From: Flavobacteriales bacterium UBA6772 | GTDB lineage: Bacteria > Bacteroidota > Bacteroidia > Flavobacteriales > Flavobacteriaceae | Direction of reading: 5' to 3' | Length of the DNA: 64,000 nucleotides | NCBI GenBank assembly: GCA_905181765.1 | Contig: CAJIYW010000005.1 | Span: forward strand, 1-64,000 | Notes under the pieces: model-generated | What the model saw: the letters and a program-made list of their open reading frames with translations, nothing else | Told to the model about the DNA's origin: nothing | The model's database searches: none | In this document: positions 29,613 through 39,006 of the stretch, piece by piece | How positions within the stretch are numbered: position 1 is the stretch's first letter | How the letters are laid out: each line of letters begins with the position of its first letter | Translations under genes and position numbers: made by a program

Positions 29613-30671
29613 ATGAAAAAGTTTCTTTTTATTATTTTAATGGTGTGTATTTCTTTTAGTTGTAATAATAGCATAGATAGTGCATCTGCAGAAAAGACCG
29701 TACTTGAAAAGCAAAGCGAGTTTGCAATTATAATTCATGGAGGAGCGGGCACAATTTTAAGAGGAAATTTATCTAAGAAGAAAGAAAAAGCATACAGAGA
29801 TAAGCTAGAAGAGGCAATTAGAACAGGTTATACTATTCTTAAAAACGGCGGAACGAGTCAACTGGCAGTTGTGAAGACAATTCAGGTTATGGAGGCCTCG
29901 CCATTATTTAATGCAGGTAAGGGTGCTGTTTTTACACATGAGGAGACCAATGAATTAGATGCTTCTTTTATGGATGGTGAAACATTAAATGCTGGTGCGG
30001 TTGCTGGTGTAAAAAATGTAAAAAGTCCAATAGAATTGGCTGTAAAAATAATGACAGATTCAGAGCATGTAATGCTTTCTGGAGAAGGAGCCTCAATTTT
30101 TGCAAAAGAAAAAGGATTAGAAATGGTAGATCCGGCATATTTTTACACGGAAAGACGCTTTAAATCTTTGCAAAGAATAAAAAATAGAGCAAAAACGAAA
30201 TTAGATAATAACGATAAAAAAGCTGCTTTTTATGATTCAGATATTAAAAATGCAAAATTTGGAACCGTTGGATGTGTTGCTTTAGATAAAAACGGAAATA
30301 TTGCTGCAGGAACCTCAACGGGAGGAATGACAAATAAGCGCTGGGGAAGAATTGGTGATGCGCCAATTATTGGTTCTGGGACCTATGCAAATAATAAAAC
30401 GTGTGGTGTTTCTTCTACAGGTTGGGGAGAATACTTTATAAGAAGTCAGGTAGCATACGATATTTCTGCACAAATGGAATATCAGAAAAAAACACTAAAA
30501 GAGGCTACCAAAGATGTCATTCAAAACAAGTTAACAAAGCTTGGTGGTACTGGTGGTGTTGTAGCTTTAGATAATAAAGGGAATATGTCTTTTGAGTTTA
30601 ATACTGCAGGAATGTATAGGGCCTCTATGAATGACGCAGGAGAATTGGTCTTAAAAATTTATAAAGAATAG
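29613..30671 (+). CDS. Isoaspartyl peptidase / L-asparaginase (Ntn hydrolase), lipoprotein
   Basis: 352 residues. A lipoprotein signal ends at a Cys in SFSCNNS, so the enzyme sits in the envelope. It begins with IIHGGAGTI, typical of type III (plant-type) asparaginases. The autocleavage site is before the Thr of GTVGCVALD, and substrate residues are in GTSTGGMTNKRWGRIGDAPIIGSG. The proenzyme splits into alpha and beta chains, and it removes beta-aspartyl residues or deamidates Asn. Intact, single gene. Confidence 0.92.
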   Translation: MKKFLFIILMVCISFSCNNSIDSASAEKTVLEKQSEFAIIIHGGAGTILRGNLSKKKEKAYRDKLEEAIRTGYTILKNGGTSQLAVVKTIQVMEASPLFNAGKGAVFTHEETNELDASFMDGETLNAGAVAGVKNVKSPIELAVKIMTDSEHVMLSGEGASIFAKEKGLEMVDPAYFYTERRFKSLQRIKNRAKTKLDNNDKKAAFYDSDIKNAKFGTVGCVALDKNGNIAAGTSTGGMTNKRWGRIGDAPIIGSGTYANNKTCGVSSTGWGEYFIRSQVAYDISAQMEYQKKTLKEATKDVIQNKLTKLGGTGGVVALDNKGNMSFEFNTAGMYRASMNDAGELVLKIYKE

Positions 30672-30723
30672 TACATCTATTTTATTAAGTCTAAAAATAA
30701 TAAAAGATTGCAGCTTTAAATCT

Positions 30724-30731
30724 TATTTTTG
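30724..30731 (+). promoter_or_regulatory. Candidate -7 element TATTTTTG for the LuxE-like gene
   Basis: TATTTTTG ends 10 bases before ATG 30741, with ATTG near 30707 as a weak -33. It overlaps a possible upstream TTG start at 30729, arguing for the ATG. Confidence 0.45.
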
Positions 30732-30740
30732 TATCCTCTT

Positions 30741-31715
30741 ATGGAAACCAGCATTTTTAACATACAGAACAAACAAGAATTTAAGGCACTTTCTTTAGCA
30801 GTTTTTAAACATCAGTTTAAGAACAATAAAGTATACAGGTCTTTTTGTGATTTACTGTTTGTACATCCTTCAAGTATTTCTACTATTGAAGAAATTCCAT
30901 TTTTGCCCATTCAGTTTTTTAAAAGTAGAAAAGTACTTTCTTCTTTAGAGGAGATTCAAGAAACCTTTACAAGTTCTGGAACTACAGGAAGCAGTACTAG
31001 TAAACATTTAGTTACCAATATAAACCTTTATAAAGAAAGTTATTTAAAAGGGTTTGCTCATTTTTATGGCAATATAGAAGAATATACAGTACTGGCTTTG
31101 TTACCCAATTACTTAGAACGCGAAGGTTCTTCTTTGGTTTTTATGGTGGCTGATTTAATTGAAAAATCTAAAAAAGCAGAAAGTGGTTTTTATTTGGATA
31201 ATATGCAAGAATTAGCTGAAAAACTGATTGAATTAGATAAAAACGGACAAAAAACACTTTTAATTGGTGTTTCTTTTGCCTTGTTAGATTTGATTGAAAT
31301 GCAACAATTTAACCTTAAAAACACTATAATTATGGAAACTGGTGGAATGAAAGGAAGAAGAAAAGAATTGGTAAGGGAAGAGTTACATACTATTTTACAA
31401 AACGGATTTGGAGTAACAGAAATTCATTCGGAATACGGAATGACAGAATTATTAAGTCAGGGATATTCTAAAGGAAATGGTGTTTTTGAAACACCGCCTT
31501 GGATGAAAATTTTAACTCGTGATACTGAAGATGCGCTATCTATAAACGCTTCAGGAAAAAACGGAGGAATAAATGTAATTGATTTAGCAAACTATAACTC
31601 TTGTTCTTTTATTGCAACTCAAGATTTAGGCAAGGTCTATGAAAATGAAACTTTTGAAATCATTGGACGTTTCGATAATTCTGATATCCGAGGCTGTAAT
31701 TTAATGGTTTTGTAA
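30741..31715 (+). CDS. LuxE/acyl-protein synthetase-like adenylate-forming enzyme
   Basis: About 324 residues. The loop TSSGTTGSSTSKH is the ATP-binding P-loop of the acyl-protein synthetase (LuxE) and AMP-ligase fold. METGGMKGRRKELVR and EYGMTELLSQGYS match conserved parts of that family. Members activate carboxylic acids with ATP and pass them to a thiol. In flavobacteria the gene is usually solitary, and the substrate is not known. No other lux gene is near, so luminescence is not implied. Confidence 0.8.
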   Translation: METSIFNIQNKQEFKALSLAVFKHQFKNNKVYRSFCDLLFVHPSSISTIEEIPFLPIQFFKSRKVLSSLEEIQETFTSSGTTGSSTSKHLVTNINLYKESYLKGFAHFYGNIEEYTVLALLPNYLEREGSSLVFMVADLIEKSKKAESGFYLDNMQELAEKLIELDKNGQKTLLIGVSFALLDLIEMQQFNLKNTIIMETGGMKGRRKELVREELHTILQNGFGVTEIHSEYGMTELLSQGYSKGNGVFETPPWMKILTRDTEDALSINASGKNGGINVIDLANYNSCSFIATQDLGKVYENETFEIIGRFDNSDIRGCNLMVL

Positions 31716-31755
31716 GTGTTCTAATTTTCATCTATCAAATGAAAAAACCATGTCA

Positions 31756-31995
31756 ATGAAAACTTTTACAACAATTTTACTGATAGCTGTTTCTACTACT
31801 ACTTACTACTACTACTTTCTCTTCGGACAAGAAAATAATTTAAATTCTCTTCTAAGAAAAATTTAGATACTTTTAAAAGTGCGCCTAATAAATACATTCC
31901 TGCTTTTTGTCTTACGCAATTGGTACAAAAGGAGAAAGAGTTGCTATAAACCATGAAACCTTTGAAATTAAACACAAAAAAAGAGCTGCATAGAT
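31756..31995 (+). pseudogene. Small degraded exported-protein gene
   Basis: ATG 31756 gives a signal-like start (MKTFTTILLIAVSTTTYYYY, from the second Met), then stops at LLRKI. Shifting the frame continues as KNLDTFKSAPNKYIPAFCL, and shifting again as YAIGTKGERVAINHETFEIK and a stop. The three parts together make a coherent protein of about 80 residues with two frame breaks. Family not recognised. Chance openness cannot be excluded. Confidence 0.4.
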
Positions 31996-32009
31996 TACGC
32001 TCTTTTTTT
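31976..32009. terminator. Bidirectional terminator before tyrS end
   Basis: AAAAGAGC and GCTCTTTT pair around a 12-base loop, with A-run and T-run on either side. It lies 20 bases past the tyrS stop. Confidence 0.7.
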
Positions 32010-32027
32010 TGTTATTTAAAGTTAAGG

Positions 32028-33320
32028 TTATGCTACAACGAGTAAATAGTACGTTTTTTTACCACGTTGTAATAACACGTATTTATTCGCAATTAAATCT
32101 TCTTTAGAAATTGTAAAATCTTCTTTCACTTTTTCTTTATTTACAGAAATTGCATTTTCTTTTAAAGCTCTTCGGGCATCTCCATTAGAAGCTAAAAAGT
32201 TTGTTTTAGCTGCTAAAGCACCAATCATGTCTAAACCTTCTTCTACATCTGCAATAGCAACGTTAGCTTGCGGTACACCATCAAAAACATCTAAAAACGT
32301 CTGTTCATCTAAAGATTTTAAATCAGAAGCTGTAGATTTTCCAAATAAAATATTAGAAGCTTGTATAGCGTTCTCATAAGCCACCTTTCCATGAACCAAC
32401 AAAGTAACTTCTTCTCCAATTTTCTTTTGCAATAGGCGTGCATGCGGTGCTTCCTTATGCTCTAAAATTAAAGCATCAATTATTTCTTTGTCTAAAAAAG
32501 TAAAAATTTTAATATATTTTTCTGCATCTTCATCAGAAGCATTTAACCAATATTGGTAAAATTTATAAGGTGATGTTCTATTACCATCCAACCAAACGTT
32601 TCCTCCTTCAGATTTCCCGAATTTAGTTCCATCAGATTTTGTGATTAAGGGACAGGTAATTGCATACCCTTTTCCGCCACCAATTCTTCTAATTAGTTCT
32701 GTTCCTGTAGTAATATTTCCCCATTGATCAGAACCTCCCATTTGAATAGAAGCATTGTTGTTTTGGTATAAATGTAAGAAGTCATATCCTTGAACTAACT
32801 GATAGGTAAACTCTGTAAAAGACATTCCGTCTTTAGATTCAGAGCTAATTCTGTTTTTTACAGAATCTTTAGCCATCATATAATTTACAGTAATATGTTT
32901 TCCAACATCTCTTATGAATTCTAAGAAAGAAAAATCTTTCATCCAATCGTAATTGTTCACTAAAACTGCAGCGTTTTCTTCGTTAGAAGAAAAATCTAAA
33001 AAGTGACTTAACTGGCTTTTTATAGCTTCTTGATTGTAGCGAAGTGTTTTTTCGTCTAGTAAGTTGCGCTCTACAGATTTCCCGGAAGGGTCTCCAATCA
33101 TACCCGTAGCACCACCAACTAAAGCAATAGGTTTGTGGCCACATCTTTGAAAATGTGCTAACAGCATAATTGGTACTAAATTACCAATATGTAAAGAATC
33201 TGAGGTAGGATCAAACCCAACGTAAGCACTTCTCATGCTTTCTAATAAGTGCTCTTCTGTTGTTGGCATGCTGTCGTGCAACATTCCTCTCCACTGCAAT
33301 TCTTTAATAAAATTTTTCAT
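32028..33320 (-). CDS. tyrS: Tyrosyl-tRNA synthetase
   Basis: 430 residues, normal TyrRS length. Class I signatures: the HIGH-like motif DSLHIGN and the KMSKS-like [10 protein letters not shown]. The tyrosine site includes VGFDPT and GGSDQWGNI. The C-terminal 80 residues are the S4 RNA-binding domain. I start at [12 protein letters not shown] (33320), because the longer frame's ATG (33344) lies on a TATATTTG promoter element at 33342-33349. Confidence 0.96.
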   Translation of the reverse strand: MKNFIKELQWRGMLHDSMPTTEEHLLESMRSAYVGFDPTSDSLHIGNLVPIMLLAHFQRCGHKPIALVGGATGMIGDPSGKSVERNLLDEKTLRYNQEAIKSQLSHFLDFSSNEENAAVLVNNYDWMKDFSFLEFIRDVGKHITVNYMMAKDSVKNRISSESKDGMSFTEFTYQLVQGYDFLHLYQNNNASIQMGGSDQWGNITTGTELIRRIGGGKGYAITCPLITKSDGTKFGKSEGGNVWLDGNRTSPYKFYQYWLNASDEDAEKYIKIFTFLDKEIIDALILEHKEAPHARLLQKKIGEEVTLLVHGKVAYENAIQASNILFGKSTASDLKSLDEQTFLDVFDGVPQANVAIADVEEGLDMIGALAAKTNFLASNGDARRALKENAISVNKEKVKEDFTISKEDLIANKYVLLQRGKKTYYLLVVA

Positions 33321-33341
33321 TGTATACCGTTTATCAGTTCG

Positions 33342-33349
33342 CAAATATA
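33342..33349 (-). promoter_or_regulatory. -7 element TATATTTG for tyrS
   Basis: Minus-strand TATATTTG, 21 bases upstream of the chosen tyrS ATG. Confidence 0.55.
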
Positions 33350-33382
33350 CCTTTATCGCGCAAAATATACTAAATTCGTAGT

Positions 33383-34381
33383 ATGATTTTAGTTACGGGA
33401 GGAACAGGTTTAGTTGGCGCGCATTTATTGTATCATTTGATAAAAGACAATGAGACAATTCGAGCTATTTATCGTTCTGAAGAAAGAATAGAAGCCGTAA
33501 AAAAAATCTTTTCTTATTATACGGATGATGCTTCATTAATTTCAAAAATAGAATGGTTTAAGGCAGATATAACAGATATTCCCGCTATGATTCCTGCTTT
33601 TGTTGGAGTTGAAAAGGTGTATCATTGTGCAGCTTTTATTTCTTTTAATCCCAAAGATTATAAAGAAATGCGCAAGGTAAACATTCATGGCACCGCGATT
33701 ATTGTAAATCTTTCTATTGATGCGAAAATTAGAAAACTTTGTTTTGTAGGTTCTATTGCTTCTGTTGGAGATGCTTTAAACGGGCAATTGATTACAGAAG
33801 AAAACGAATGGAATAAAGAATTAGATAATAGTGGGTATTCTATTACTAAATTTGGAGCAGAAATGGAGGTTTGGCGCGCCAGTCAAGAAGAAGTAGAGGT
33901 GGTAATTGTAAACCCTGGAATTATTTTAGGAAGCGGATTCTGGACATCTGGTTCTGGGAAATTATTTAGTCAAGTTTATAAAGGCTTTAAATACTATACT
34001 GATGGAATTACTGGTTTTGTAGGTGTAAAAGATGTTGTAAAATCAATGATTTTACTTATGAATTCAGATGTTAAAAATGAACGTTTTATATTGGTTTCAG
34101 AAAACAAAAGCTATAAAGAAGTGCTATTTTTAATAGCAGATACCTGGGGTGTTAAAAGACCTTCAAAAAAGATAAAAGCTTGGCAAACTAATGTGTTTTG
34201 GCGTTTGTCATCATTTTTAACTATTTTTTCTGAAAAAGCACCGTTATTAAGTAAATACTCTGCAAAAAGTGCACATGAAGTTTCTAAATATTCTTCAGAA
34301 AAAATAAAACAAACAATGAACTTTCAATTTAAAGAAATACAAACTGTTGTTAAAGACGTTTGTAGTAATTTTAATAAATAA
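33383..34381 (+). CDS. NAD(P)-dependent epimerase/dehydratase family protein (SDR)
   Basis: 332 residues. Rossmann motif GGTGLVGAH at the N-terminus and the catalytic YSITK (YxxxK) place it in the extended short-chain dehydrogenase group. [15 protein letters not shown] is the family's later NAD-epimerase helix. Related proteins reduce or epimerise sugar nucleotides or dihydroflavonol-like compounds. The substrate is not evident. It diverges from tyrS across 62 bases. Confidence 0.85.
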   Translation: MILVTGGTGLVGAHLLYHLIKDNETIRAIYRSEERIEAVKKIFSYYTDDASLISKIEWFKADITDIPAMIPAFVGVEKVYHCAAFISFNPKDYKEMRKVNIHGTAIIVNLSIDAKIRKLCFVGSIASVGDALNGQLITEENEWNKELDNSGYSITKFGAEMEVWRASQEEVEVVIVNPGIILGSGFWTSGSGKLFSQVYKGFKYYTDGITGFVGVKDVVKSMILLMNSDVKNERFILVSENKSYKEVLFLIADTWGVKRPSKKIKAWQTNVFWRLSSFLTIFSEKAPLLSKYSAKSAHEVSKYSSEKIKQTMNFQFKEIQTVVKDVCSNFNK

Positions 34382-34386
34382 AAACG

Positions 34387-34866
34387 TTACTGTCTTATAT
34401 TCATTTCTTCTAAACTTCTTTTTGACAACTCCAATTTTTCAAAGTTTTTTGTAATTTTTAAGCTGTCTCCTTTCTTTAATTTATTTCGAGTTAATTTTAG
34501 AGAGTCTTTTTTAATGGAATCTAATTGTTTTTTTACTTTCTTAAGAGCATCTTGTTGCGCATTTATGCTAGCCTTGGCCTTTTCTAAAATTTCTTGATAC
34601 AAATCTATGGTAGACATGTAATAGTAATTACTGCTTTCAAAACGAGTACTATCTATTTTAAATCGTTCATAAACAAAAGGCATGTAATTTATGTTCTTTT
34701 GGTTGTTCTTGTTTTTGATGAATTTAGCACTCGTAGAAATAATCATTTCTTGCAACAAAAGACTCATTGTATCTTTCGGAATTAAGTCTTTTGGTTTTTC
34801 AAAAATAGTATTGCTTGTGCAAGACACAAGGAATATGAAAAGGAATATGTAGTTAATTTTTTTCAT
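34387..34866 (-). CDS. DUF4296 lipoprotein
   Basis: About 159 residues from the Met at 34866 (MKKINYIFLFIFLVSC, lipobox Cys). The middle contains KPKDLIPKDTMSLLLQEM, typical of DUF4296, and the C-terminal third is a charged coiled coil. The longer frame to 34920 runs into pyrC and has no signal, so I rejected that start. It starts one base after the pyrC stop, so the two are co-translated. Function unknown. Confidence 0.8.
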   Translation of the reverse strand: MKKINYIFLFIFLVSCTSNTIFEKPKDLIPKDTMSLLLQEMIISTSAKFIKNKNNQKNINYMPFVYERFKIDSTRFESSNYYYMSTIDLYQEILEKAKASINAQQDALKKVKKQLDSIKKDSLKLTRNKLKKGDSLKITKNFEKLELSKRSLEEMNIRQ

Positions 34867-34867
34867 T

Positions 34868-36208
34868 TTATCTATTAAAAGTAATTCTTTTCCCTTTAAT
34901 TTCATCATTGAAAATACCATTGTTATATATTAAGTTTCCATTCACAAAAGTATGTGTTATAGTAGATGAAAAAGTAGTTCCCTCAAAAGGAGACCAACCA
35001 CATTTATATAAAATATTATCTTTAGAAACTGTTTGTGGCTTATTTATATCAATTAAAACAATATCTGCAAAATAACCCTCTTTTATAAACCCGCGTTTTT
35101 CAATTTGAAATAATTTAGCAGGATTATGGCTCATTTTTTCTACTGCTTTTTCAATAGGAATTACTCCTTCTTTTACTTTTTCTAAAAGTGCAATAATGGC
35201 ATGTTGCACTAATGGTCCTCCACTTGGTGCATTTAAATAGTTGTTGTTTTTTTCATCTAAAGTATGCGGTGCATGATCTGTAGCCAACACATCTATTCTG
35301 CCATCTAACAAGGCTTTCCAAAGACCTAATCTGTCTTTTTCTGTTTTAACAGCAGGATTCCATTTGATGTGTGTTCCTTTTTCTTCGTAATCTTTATCAC
35401 TAAACCATAAATGATGAATACAAACCTCTGCTGTAATTTGCTTTTCTTCTAGAGGAATATCGTTTCTAAATAAATGTGTTTCTTTTTCTGTTGACAAGTG
35501 AAAAATATGCAATCTTGCACCTGTTTTCTTAGCCAATTTAATTGCCTTAGAAGATGATAAGTAACAAGCTTCTTCACTTCTAATAAGAGGGTGGTATTTT
35601 AGAGGGATATCGTCTCCATATTTCTCTTTGTAGATTGCGGTGTTTTTTCTAATAGTTTCTTCGTCTTCGCAGTGTACAGAAATAATCATTTTTGTTGATG
35701 AGAAAATTTTCTCCAGAATTTCTTCATTGTCAACCAACATGTTTCCTGTAGAAGAACCTAAAAACAATTTAATTCCTGCTACTTTTTTAGGGTCTGTTTT
35801 TAATAATTCTTCCAAATTGTCATTTGTACCACCGAACATAAAAGAATAGTTTGCATACGAATCTGCTGCGGCAATTTTAAACTTGTCTTCTAATAAATGT
35901 TGTGTTGTAGCTTGTGGCACTGTATTTGGCATTTCTATAAACGTAGTAATACCTCCAGCAATTGCAGCCCGGCTCTCTGTTGCAATATTTGCTTTGTGTG
36001 TTAAGCCAGGTTCTCTAAAATGTACTTGATCGTCTATAAATCCAGGAATTAAAAACTTCCCTTCAGCATTAATAACTTCAACATTTTTAGTGGGTTTAAT
36101 TTTAAAAGAAATTTTTGTAATTATTTCATTTTCAATAAGAAGATCACCTTTAAAGATTTTGTTCTCGTTTACTATTGTTGCGTTTTGTATTAAAATTCCT
36201 TTTGTCAT
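34868..36208 (-). CDS. pyrC: Dihydroorotase
   Basis: 446 residues, a type I dihydroorotase of pyrimidine synthesis, closing carbamoyl-aspartate to dihydroorotate. Motifs: IDDQVHFREPG, GGITTFIEMPNT, VHCEDEE, HIFHLST and ATDHAPHT with the catalytic Asp. The first metal-binding motif, usually HxH, reads QVH here; I recall this form in other Bacteroidota dihydroorotases. Downstream are DUF4296, upstream a GNAT protein and a mannosyltransferase in one direction. Confidence 0.9.
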   Translation of the reverse strand: MTKGILIQNATIVNENKIFKGDLLIENEIITKISFKIKPTKNVEVINAEGKFLIPGFIDDQVHFREPGLTHKANIATESRAAIAGGITTFIEMPNTVPQATTQHLLEDKFKIAAADSYANYSFMFGGTNDNLEELLKTDPKKVAGIKLFLGSSTGNMLVDNEEILEKIFSSTKMIISVHCEDEETIRKNTAIYKEKYGDDIPLKYHPLIRSEEACYLSSSKAIKLAKKTGARLHIFHLSTEKETHLFRNDIPLEEKQITAEVCIHHLWFSDKDYEEKGTHIKWNPAVKTEKDRLGLWKALLDGRIDVLATDHAPHTLDEKNNNYLNAPSGGPLVQHAIIALLEKVKEGVIPIEKAVEKMSHNPAKLFQIEKRGFIKEGYFADIVLIDINKPQTVSKDNILYKCGWSPFEGTTFSSTITHTFVNGNLIYNNGIFNDEIKGKRITFNR

Positions 36209-36216
36209 TTTTCTTT

Positions 36217-36678
36217 TTAAATATCTATTTTCATATTTACCAACCCTTTGGTAAATCCAAAACGATTGTAAGATTTTAGTGCATCAGTATTCTTACTATA
36301 TACATCTAGCCTTAATTCTTTTAAGCCTTTTTCTTTTGCCCATTTTTTTAAAGACTCTAAAATTAAATCACTAATTCTTTGGCCTCTAAAAGCAGGTTTT
36401 ACAAATATAAAACCAATATAACCATGTTTTGGGTTTTTATGGTAATGGCTAGAGTCTTCTATTTTTAGATACCCAGAACCCACCAATTCTTTGTTTGCTA
36501 CAGCAACTATTAAATGGCTGTTTTTTGCGGTAATTAATTCAGGAATATTATAATAAGACAATGTGCCTTCCCTTAAAAAGGAATCCATAGGTCGCTCTGC
36601 CTTTATTACACCTTGTTCAAACTCTAATAATGTTTCTAAATCGTTTAAATTTGCTGTTCTAATAGAGATAGTAGTCAT
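36217..36678 (-). CDS. GNAT-family N-acetyltransferase
   Basis: 153 residues. The acetyl-CoA loop is in VKPAFRGQRISDLIL (R-x-x-R/G-x pattern) and the C-terminal strand is LRLDVYSKNTDALKSYNRFGF. The acceptor cannot be predicted. It lies 8 bases upstream of pyrC in the same operon. Confidence 0.85.
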   Translation of the reverse strand: MTTISIRTANLNDLETLLEFEQGVIKAERPMDSFLREGTLSYYNIPELITAKNSHLIVAVANKELVGSGYLKIEDSSHYHKNPKHGYIGFIFVKPAFRGQRISDLILESLKKWAKEKGLKELRLDVYSKNTDALKSYNRFGFTKGLVNMKIDI

Positions 36679-36685
36679 TAGATAT

Positions 36686-37408
36686 TTATTTTGGCACTCC
36701 TTTTAATTTCATTTTTATAACTCCAAACAATGCTTCTGTAACAATGTTTCCGGTCATTTTAGAGACACCCAAGTCTCTATCTGTAAAAACTACAGAAACT
36801 TCTTTTATTTTAAATTGATGTTTCCACGCTTTAAATTTCATTTCAATTTGAAAAGCATATCCAACAAATTTAATTTTATCTAGGTTTATGGTTTCTAAAA
36901 CATTTCTTTTCCAACACACAAAACCTGCAGTAGTGTCGAAAATTGGAATCCTAGTAATAAAACGTACATATTTCGAGGCAAAATAAGAAAGTAGTAAGCG
37001 TTTAATATCCCAATTTACAACGTTTACGGTATTGTTTACATATCTAGAGCCTACAGAAACATCTACACCTTCATTTGAGCACGCATTGTACAGGCGAATT
37101 AAATCTTTCGGATTATGAGAAAAATCTGCATCCATTTCTATAACAAATTTGTAATCTTTAGCTAAAGCCCATTTAAAACCGTGGATATAAGCAGTTCCTA
37201 AACCATTTTTATCTTCTCTTTTTTCTATAAAAAGTTGTTCTGGAAATTCTGTTATTAATTTATCTACAATGGATGAAGTGCCGTCAGGAGAATTATCATC
37301 AACAACCAAAATATGAAATATTTTTTCTTCTTGAAATACCGCTCTTATAACGGCTTCTATGTTTTCTTTTTCGTTATAAGTGGGGACGATAACTAATGTG
37401 TCTGACAT
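36686..37408 (-). CDS. Polyprenol monophosphomannose synthase (DPM1-like glycosyltransferase 2)
   Basis: About 240 residues from MSDTLVIVPTYNEKENI. GT2 motifs: VVDDNSPDGT and EMDADFSHNP (DxD-type). It moves mannose or another sugar from GDP to a polyprenyl phosphate, used for lipid-linked glycans or protein glycosylation. The frame extends to 37495 but its extra 29 residues are hydrophobic and lie over the promoter TATATTTG at 37435-37442, so the internal Met is the better start. Confidence 0.88.
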   Translation of the reverse strand: MSDTLVIVPTYNEKENIEAVIRAVFQEEKIFHILVVDDNSPDGTSSIVDKLITEFPEQLFIEKREDKNGLGTAYIHGFKWALAKDYKFVIEMDADFSHNPKDLIRLYNACSNEGVDVSVGSRYVNNTVNVVNWDIKRLLLSYFASKYVRFITRIPIFDTTAGFVCWKRNVLETINLDKIKFVGYAFQIEMKFKAWKHQFKIKEVSVVFTDRDLGVSKMTGNIVTEALFGVIKMKLKGVPK

Positions 37409-37434
37409 AAATAAAATTTCGTAAGCTAAGAATA

Positions 37435-37442
37435 CAAATATA
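37435..37442 (-). promoter_or_regulatory. -7 element TATATTTG for the dpm-pyrC operon
   Basis: Minus-strand TATATTTG, 26 bases upstream of the chosen start at 37408. Confidence 0.5.
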
Positions 37443-37456
37443 CATTTTTTAATTAC

Positions 37457-37464
37457 TAATTTTG
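37457..37464 (+). promoter_or_regulatory. -7 element TAATTTTG for the DUF4271 gene
   Basis: TAATTTTG on the plus strand, 25 bases before the GTG at 37490. It lies back to back with the minus-strand element at 37435. Confidence 0.45.
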
Positions 37465-37489
37465 TGTTAACCTTATCAAAGAAGAAAAA

Positions 37490-38131
37490 GTGCAAGCACT
37501 AGAAAAAATAGTTATTAATACAAATTGGATTTCCATTATTTTGGTATTTCTATTTGCCATTATTGCTGTTTTAAAAATAATAGATGGAGACAAATTAAAA
37601 GGATATGTTTTTGCTTTATTCAATAAAGGCTTTATCCAAGATGAAGTAGAAGAAAACACTTCTTTTTTTAGCTCTTTTTATAGTTTGTTATTTATCTTTT
37701 CATCTGTCGTTTTAGCCCTTGTTACTAGCTTGTTGGTTGCAGAGACAAATAAAAACACTTCTTTTAGCTTATCGTCTTTCTTTTTAATTTTAGGAATTAT
37801 TTGGAGCTATTTTACAATAAAAAGCTTACTTGAAATAGGGGTAATTAGTCTTTTTTTTATAAAAAAAGAGGTTCGATTTTATGTTGTTTCTAAATTTGGA
37901 TATCTGTATTCGATCAGTTTTTTTCTAATAATTCTCTTTGTGTTATTTCGTTTTGGGCCATTAAATTTTTCATTTTTTATTGCAGCTACTTTAGGCTTAT
38001 TTTTCTTAAAGTTTGTTTTTCAAGTAGTTAATAATAAAAACCTTGTTTTTGGCAAGTTGTTTTATTTTATATTGTACCTTTGCGCCTTCGAAATAGCACC
38101 CCTATTAATAATGTTTAAACTGGTATTTTAA
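37490..38131 (+). CDS. DUF4271 integral membrane protein
   Basis: 213 residues starting at GTG with MQALEKIVINTNWISIIL. About six membrane segments (15-33, 58-80, 90-110, 133-152, 156-175, 190-212). It precedes hemD in a conserved flavobacterial pair. Function unknown. Confidence 0.8.
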   Translation: MQALEKIVINTNWISIILVFLFAIIAVLKIIDGDKLKGYVFALFNKGFIQDEVEENTSFFSSFYSLLFIFSSVVLALVTSLLVAETNKNTSFSLSSFFLILGIIWSYFTIKSLLEIGVISLFFIKKEVRFYVVSKFGYLYSISFFLIILFVLFRFGPLNFSFFIAATLGLFFLKFVFQVVNNKNLVFGKLFYFILYLCAFEIAPLLIMFKLVF

Positions 38132-38155
38132 ACTAAAAAACGAAAATGAAAGCGT

Positions 38156-38902
38156 ATGAAAGTGAAAACTATTTTAGTATCGCAACCCCCTCCAAAAACT
38201 GAAACTTCTCCATATTTTGATTTGTCTGATAAACAAAAAGTAAAGATAGATTTTAGATCCTTTATTCATGTTGAAGGTATTTCTGTAAAAGAAATTAGAA
38301 ATAATAAAGTTGATTTTAAAGACTTTACCGCTATTATCTTAACTAGTAGAAATGCAGTAGATTACTTCTTTAAAATTGCTGAAGAAATGCGCTTTAAAGT
38401 GCCTGATGACATGAAGTATTTTTGTCAATCAGAGGCTGTAGCTTATTATTTGCAGAAATATGTGGTTTACAGAAAACGTAAAATTTATGTAGGTAGCAGG
38501 ACTTTTCTTGATTTAACAAAGCTAATTAAAAAGCATAAAACAGAGAATTTCTTATTGCCATCTTCTGACAAATTAAAGCCCTTGGTTCCTGAAGAATTAG
38601 ATAAGTTAGGTGTTGAATGGACGCGTATAGATTTATACAGAACAGTAGTAAGTGATTTGTCTGATTTAGAGAATGTTGTTTATGATGTTTTAGTATTCTT
38701 TAGTCCTTCTGGGATAGAATCTTTATTTCAAAACTTTCCAGATTTTAAACAAAACGGCACAAGAATCGCTGCTTTTGGCAACTCTACTGTAACGGCAGTA
38801 ACTGAGGCTGGTTTAAATTGCGATATAGAAGCACCTTCTCCGGAAACACCTTCTATGACAATGGCTTTAGATAAGTATATTAAAGTTGTGAATAAGAAAT
38901 AA
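38156..38902 (+). CDS. hemD: Uroporphyrinogen-III synthase
   Basis: 248 residues in the two-domain HemD form used by Bacteroidota: VKTILVSQPPPKTETSPYF, then AIILTSRNAVDYFF, DVLVFFSPSGIESLF and IAAFGNSTVTAVTEAG. It closes hydroxymethylbilane to uroporphyrinogen III for haem. The family varies in sequence, but these points agree well. A strong terminator follows. Confidence 0.88.
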   Translation: MKVKTILVSQPPPKTETSPYFDLSDKQKVKIDFRSFIHVEGISVKEIRNNKVDFKDFTAIILTSRNAVDYFFKIAEEMRFKVPDDMKYFCQSEAVAYYLQKYVVYRKRKIYVGSRTFLDLTKLIKKHKTENFLLPSSDKLKPLVPEELDKLGVEWTRIDLYRTVVSDLSDLENVVYDVLVFFSPSGIESLFQNFPDFKQNGTRIAAFGNSTVTAVTEAGLNCDIEAPSPETPSMTMALDKYIKVVNKK

Positions 38903-38949
38903 AATTTTTAAAATTGATCACTACGCCTGTCGAAGTGTAATGTATAAAC

Positions 38950-38983
38950 TAAAAAAACCGAACAGAAATGTTCGGTTTTTTTT
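38950..38983. terminator. Bidirectional terminator between hemD and radA
   Basis: Stem AAAAAACCGAAC/GTTCGGTTTTTT with loop AGAAAT, T-runs on both strands. Confidence 0.85.
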
Positions 38984-39006
38984 AAGTCAATAATTTTTGC
39001 TAATTA

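Noticed and set aside
30741..31715. A bioluminescence (lux) locus
   Set aside because: Only a LuxE-like enzyme is present; no luciferase or reductase gene is near.
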